DNA of 64,000 nucleotides from Adineta vaga (lineage: Eukaryota; Rotifera), in the NCBI GenBank assembly GCA_021613535.1, contig CP075493.1, forward strand, positions 11,036,001 to 11,100,000. The letters are read 5' to 3'. This document shows, piece after piece, positions 63,455 through 64,000 of the stretch; position 1 is the first letter of the stretch, and each line of letters begins with the position of its first letter. The notes under the pieces are model-generated. The model was not told where the DNA came from and did not search any database. It worked only from the letters and a program-made list of their open reading frames with translations. The position numbers were made by a program, and so were the translations under genes.

Positions 63455-64000
63455 TTATATATCTATGCTTATTTAAAATCAAATCTTTTAATTATCACGA
63501 TAAATATATATATATATCATGATCAAACAATTTCATCAAATATTGTTATTCGATTTGTAATTCATACAGATTGAAATCAATCTGATCATATGATTATAAG
63601 AGTTTAATTCTAATATTTCTACGTTTAATGTTAATATTAATAACTGAAAAATCTGACTAAAACATGTACAACTTAAAATTGTTAACTGTTTTGAGGGAAG
63701 AATTCGATTGAATCTTGTGTAGTTAAATCTAATGCTTTGACACAATGAAAATAATGTTTGATGATTTATTTATACTAACGAAGATGACGATCATTAATTT
63801 TAATTGAAATGTGTTTTAAATATTCTAATGTCTCTTGAATTATATACACATAGTAAAATCCAACAAGACAATCCATGATTAATTAATATAATTCTGGAAG
63901 ACGAACAAATAAATCAGATAATGAAACGAGTAATAAAATGTGTGTGTTGATTAGTTAGGATTTAATTCAGTCAAATGAATTGGCCTTCGTTATTGAACAT
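63455..64000. other. Intergenic to window end, no gene seen
   Basis: AT-rich with a TA run at about 63505-63516. Short minus-strand frames have no recognised content. Confidence 0.4.

Noticed and set aside
1-64000. Prokaryotic features: operons, ribosome-binding sites, CRISPR arrays, insertion sequences, prophage
   Set aside because: Frequent short spliceosomal introns and animal receptor families show this is eukaryotic nuclear DNA. No direct-repeat arrays or transposase genes were seen.

Overview
The window looks like nuclear DNA of a bdelloid rotifer (Adineta/Rotaria type). It is AT-rich. Its spliceosomal introns are mostly 50-90 bp and GT-AG. It carries families typical of bdelloids: ADP-ribosyltransferase (ART)-TPR proteins, NHL-repeat proteins, LDLa/EGF-rich 7TM proteins, a glutamate receptor with a GYG pore motif, and several genes that look non-metazoan. 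No rRNA, tRNA, CRISPR array, phage or recognisable transposon was seen. I rebuilt the intron-bearing genes by hand from splice sites and reading frame, and exon coordinates are given in the entries.

Layout. 0-9.5 kb: a truncated secreted protein, a 1530-aa LDLa/EGF/7TM receptor, a small rhodopsin-like GPCR and an alpha/beta-hydrolase relic. 9.9-20.7 kb: a 1492-aa ART-TPR protein, a damaged F-box gene, an intracellular papain-like (C1) peptidase and a second ART-TPR protein of 848 aa. 21-29.6 kb: a broken PAN/Apple-like gene, an unrecognised 371-aa protein, a second LDLa/EGF/7TM receptor on the opposite strand, and a relic of lysosomal alpha-mannosidase. 29.7-42.9 kb: the GYG glutamate receptor, a beta-helix surface protein, a cysteine-rich carbohydrate-binding-like protein, a seven-exon VWD-like gene, a Pro-rich repeat gene and a glycosyltransferase. 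43-54.3 kb: a second small GPCR, two frameshifted genes, a sulfotransferase, a small cysteine-rich peptide, a TRIM-like NHL protein, and an F-box/LRR gene with one repeat per exon. 55.4-63.5 kb: a second C1 peptidase diverging from a third ART-TPR protein (1540 aa), then an NHL-repeat gene with a nonsense codon.

The strongest system-level signal is a duplicated and inverted divergent gene pair: a long ART-TPR protein next to a cytosolic C1 peptidase, at 9.9-17.7 kb and again at 55.4-61.6 kb. The peptidase copies have identical lengths for their first two exons, and the ART-TPR copies are almost identical at their 3' ends. Each ART protein reads as an N-terminal Rossmann-like region, an ART catalytic domain and a TPR array. 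That is an effector-plus-sensor layout, but a conflict or immune role is only a hypothesis. At least seven loci are decaying, and three nearby ones are frameshifted at or beside short tandem repeats.
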